DNA from: Candidatus Dormiibacterota bacterium
GTDB taxonomy: Bacteria > Chloroflexota > Dormibacteria > UBA8260 > Bog-877
Reading direction: 5' to 3'
Length of the DNA: 6,709 nt
Assembly (NCBI GenBank): GCA_003164475.1
Contig: PLTL01000112.1
Span: 1 to 6,709, forward strand
Of this stretch, positions 5,536 through 6,709 are shown one piece after another. Below the pieces are notes generated by a model. The model did no database searches, was not told where the DNA came from, and saw only the letters and a list, made by a program, of their open reading frames with translations. Positions within the stretch are counted from its first letter, which is position 1. Every line of letters starts with the position of its first letter. Position numbers and translations under genes: made by a program.

Positions 5536-6709
5536 CTGGTCCGCCAAGCCCACCAGGACGACCTCACCGGCCTGGTCAACCGACGGGCCCTACTGGAGCA
5601 GCTGCATCAGCTCCAAGCCGGCAGGCGGCGCCGCTTCGCGGTGGTTGCCTTGGATCTCGACCATTTCAAGAACGTCAACGACGCCCTCGGCCCCGCGGCG
5701 GGCGACCAGGTGCTGGCAGCCTTCGGCCGGCGTTTGGTGCACTCTGTCCGGCCCGGCGACCTGGTGGCTCGGCTAGAAGGGGCCACCTTCGCGGTACTCA
5801 TGGTCGGGATCGCACCGCGGGATTTCGGGTCCACGGTGAGAAGGCTGCTCGCGGCGGTCACCCGTCGCTACGGGGTCGCCGGACACGAAGCTGCCGTCAA
5901 GGTGACGGCTGGGGTAGCTAGTGGCTCGAGACTCCAAGACCCTGCCGAGATGCTCCGCCGAGCCGAGGGGGCGATGCACTACGCGAAGCGGATCAGCCGG
6001 GGAAGCTTCCAAGTGCTGGACGAGGACCTCGATCTGGCCTTCCTGAGGCGGGCCAAGCTTTCCACCCGTCTGCTCGATGCAGCCGAGCGCGGCGAGTTGC
6101 GCCTCTACTTCCAGCCCATCGTCGTCGCCGCCTCGGGCCAGATAGTGGGGGTTGAGGCACTGGTGAGGTGGGAGCACCCCGAGCTCGGTCTGCTCAGCCC
6201 GGACCAGTTCATCCCTCTGGCCGAGGAGAACGGCAGCATCTCCACCATCGACCGCTGGGTTCTACGCGAGGCCTGCGCCACTCTGAAGCACTGGACCGAG
6301 GTCGAGCCAGCTGCCTCCCACCTGACGGTCTCGGTCAACCTCTCGATGGCCGAGCTCCAATACCGGAACTTGATCAAGGATGTCAAGGAGGTACTGACGC
6401 ACTCTGGGCTGGCTCCCGAGCGACTCCACTTGGAGGTCACTGAGAGCATCTTCTGCGCCGATCCGGAGTCCACTTCTCGGACACTGGCGCAATTGCGCGG
6501 ACTCGGGGTGTGGCTAGTGATGGACGACTTCGGTACTGGTAACTCCTCACTGACCACGCTCCAGCGCTTCCCGTTCCAGGTGATCAAGATCGACCGGTCC
6601 TTCGTCAGTGACCTGCTAACATGTGACAAAAGCTTCGGTATCATCCGCGGGATCATCGGTCTTGCAGCCAACCTGCGTATGAACGTCATCGCGGAAGGCG
6701 TCGAAACCG
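5536..6709 (+). CDS. GGDEF-EAL c-di-GMP phosphodiesterase segment, partial; separated from its PAS domain by a stop codon
   Basis: Open in the PAS frame from the codon after TAA 5533 to the window edge (391 codons). Numbering continues from the PAS start. GGDEF domain about 187-345: DDLTGLVNRR, then LDLDHFKNVNDALGPAAGD (225-243). The signature is EGATF (267-271) instead of GGDEF, so cyclase activity is unlikely. The inhibitory RxxD site is kept (R258-D261). EAL domain from about 363: E393 in VEALVRW, N454 in SVNLS, E486 in LEVTES, D516-D517 in DDFGTG, K537 in IKIDRSF and E573 in AEGVET are all present, as expected of an active enzyme hydrolysing c-di-GMP to pGpG. The loop-6 Tyr of DDFGTGYSSL is Asn (N522). 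The end of EAL is outside the window. No good restart exists: the first in-frame GTG (5641) would remove the start of GGDEF. The gene may be a pseudogene, be read through, or reflect a sequencing error. Confidence 0.85.
   Translation, partial: MVRQAHQDDLTGLVNRRALLEQLHQLQAGRRRRFAVVALDLDHFKNVNDALGPAAGDQVLAAFGRRLVHSVRPGDLVARLEGATFAVLMVGIAPRDFGSTVRRLLAAVTRRYGVAGHEAAVKVTAGVASGSRLQDPAEMLRRAEGAMHYAKRISRGSFQVLDEDLDLAFLRRAKLSTRLLDAAERGELRLYFQPIVVAASGQIVGVEALVRWEHPELGLLSPDQFIPLAEENGSISTIDRWVLREACATLKHWTEVEPAASHLTVSVNLSMAELQYRNLIKDVKEVLTHSGLAPERLHLEVTESIFCADPESTSRTLAQLRGLGVWLVMDDFGTGNSSLTTLQRFPFQVIKIDRSFVSDLLTCDKSFGIIRGIIGLAANLRMNVIAEGVET

Overview
This 6.7 kb window of GC-rich DNA looks actinobacterial. 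The evidence is frequent GTG starts, 4-nt GTGA gene overlaps, probable leaderless promoters, and an ACT-domain malic enzyme of the kind common in high-GC Gram-positives. No marker gene is present, so the lineage below phylum is left open.

Left arm (about 1-2511, minus strand): a run of same-strand chromosomal genes. Read in the direction of transcription they are a ~115-residue PRC-barrel-like protein (start near 2511), an ACT-domain NAD(P)-dependent malic enzyme (2078-609), a GNAT acetyltransferase (585-124) and the N-terminus of a small-headed membrane protein that leaves the window at base 1. Gaps are short (85 nt, 23 nt, 4-nt overlap), so they could be one transcription unit.

Middle (about 2512-4307, minus strand): a compact recombination module. 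A 66-residue excisionase-type helix-turn-helix protein overlaps by 4 nt the start of a large serine recombinase with a resolvase catalytic domain, recombinase domain, zinc ribbon and coiled coil. The recombinase has no stop of its own. Its frame runs into the PRC-barrel-like gene, giving one 648-codon frame. An AT-richer 22-bp palindrome lies at the junction and is a candidate attachment site. This suggests that integration occurred directly upstream of the PRC-like gene.

Right arm (about 4320-6709, plus strand): roughly 650 bp without a convincing gene but with several inverted repeats. It is followed by a promoter with 17-bp spacing that appears to start transcription at the ATG of a c-di-GMP signalling gene. 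That gene encodes PAS-GGDEF-EAL but carries a single in-frame TAA between PAS and GGDEF. The GGDEF signature is degenerate (EGATF) while the inhibitory RxxD site and the visible EAL catalytic residues are kept, so the ancestral protein was probably a phosphodiesterase. The gene runs off the right edge.

The observations most worth following are the recombinase/PRC-like in-frame fusion with its junction palindrome, and the single stop codon splitting the c-di-GMP enzyme from its sensor domain.
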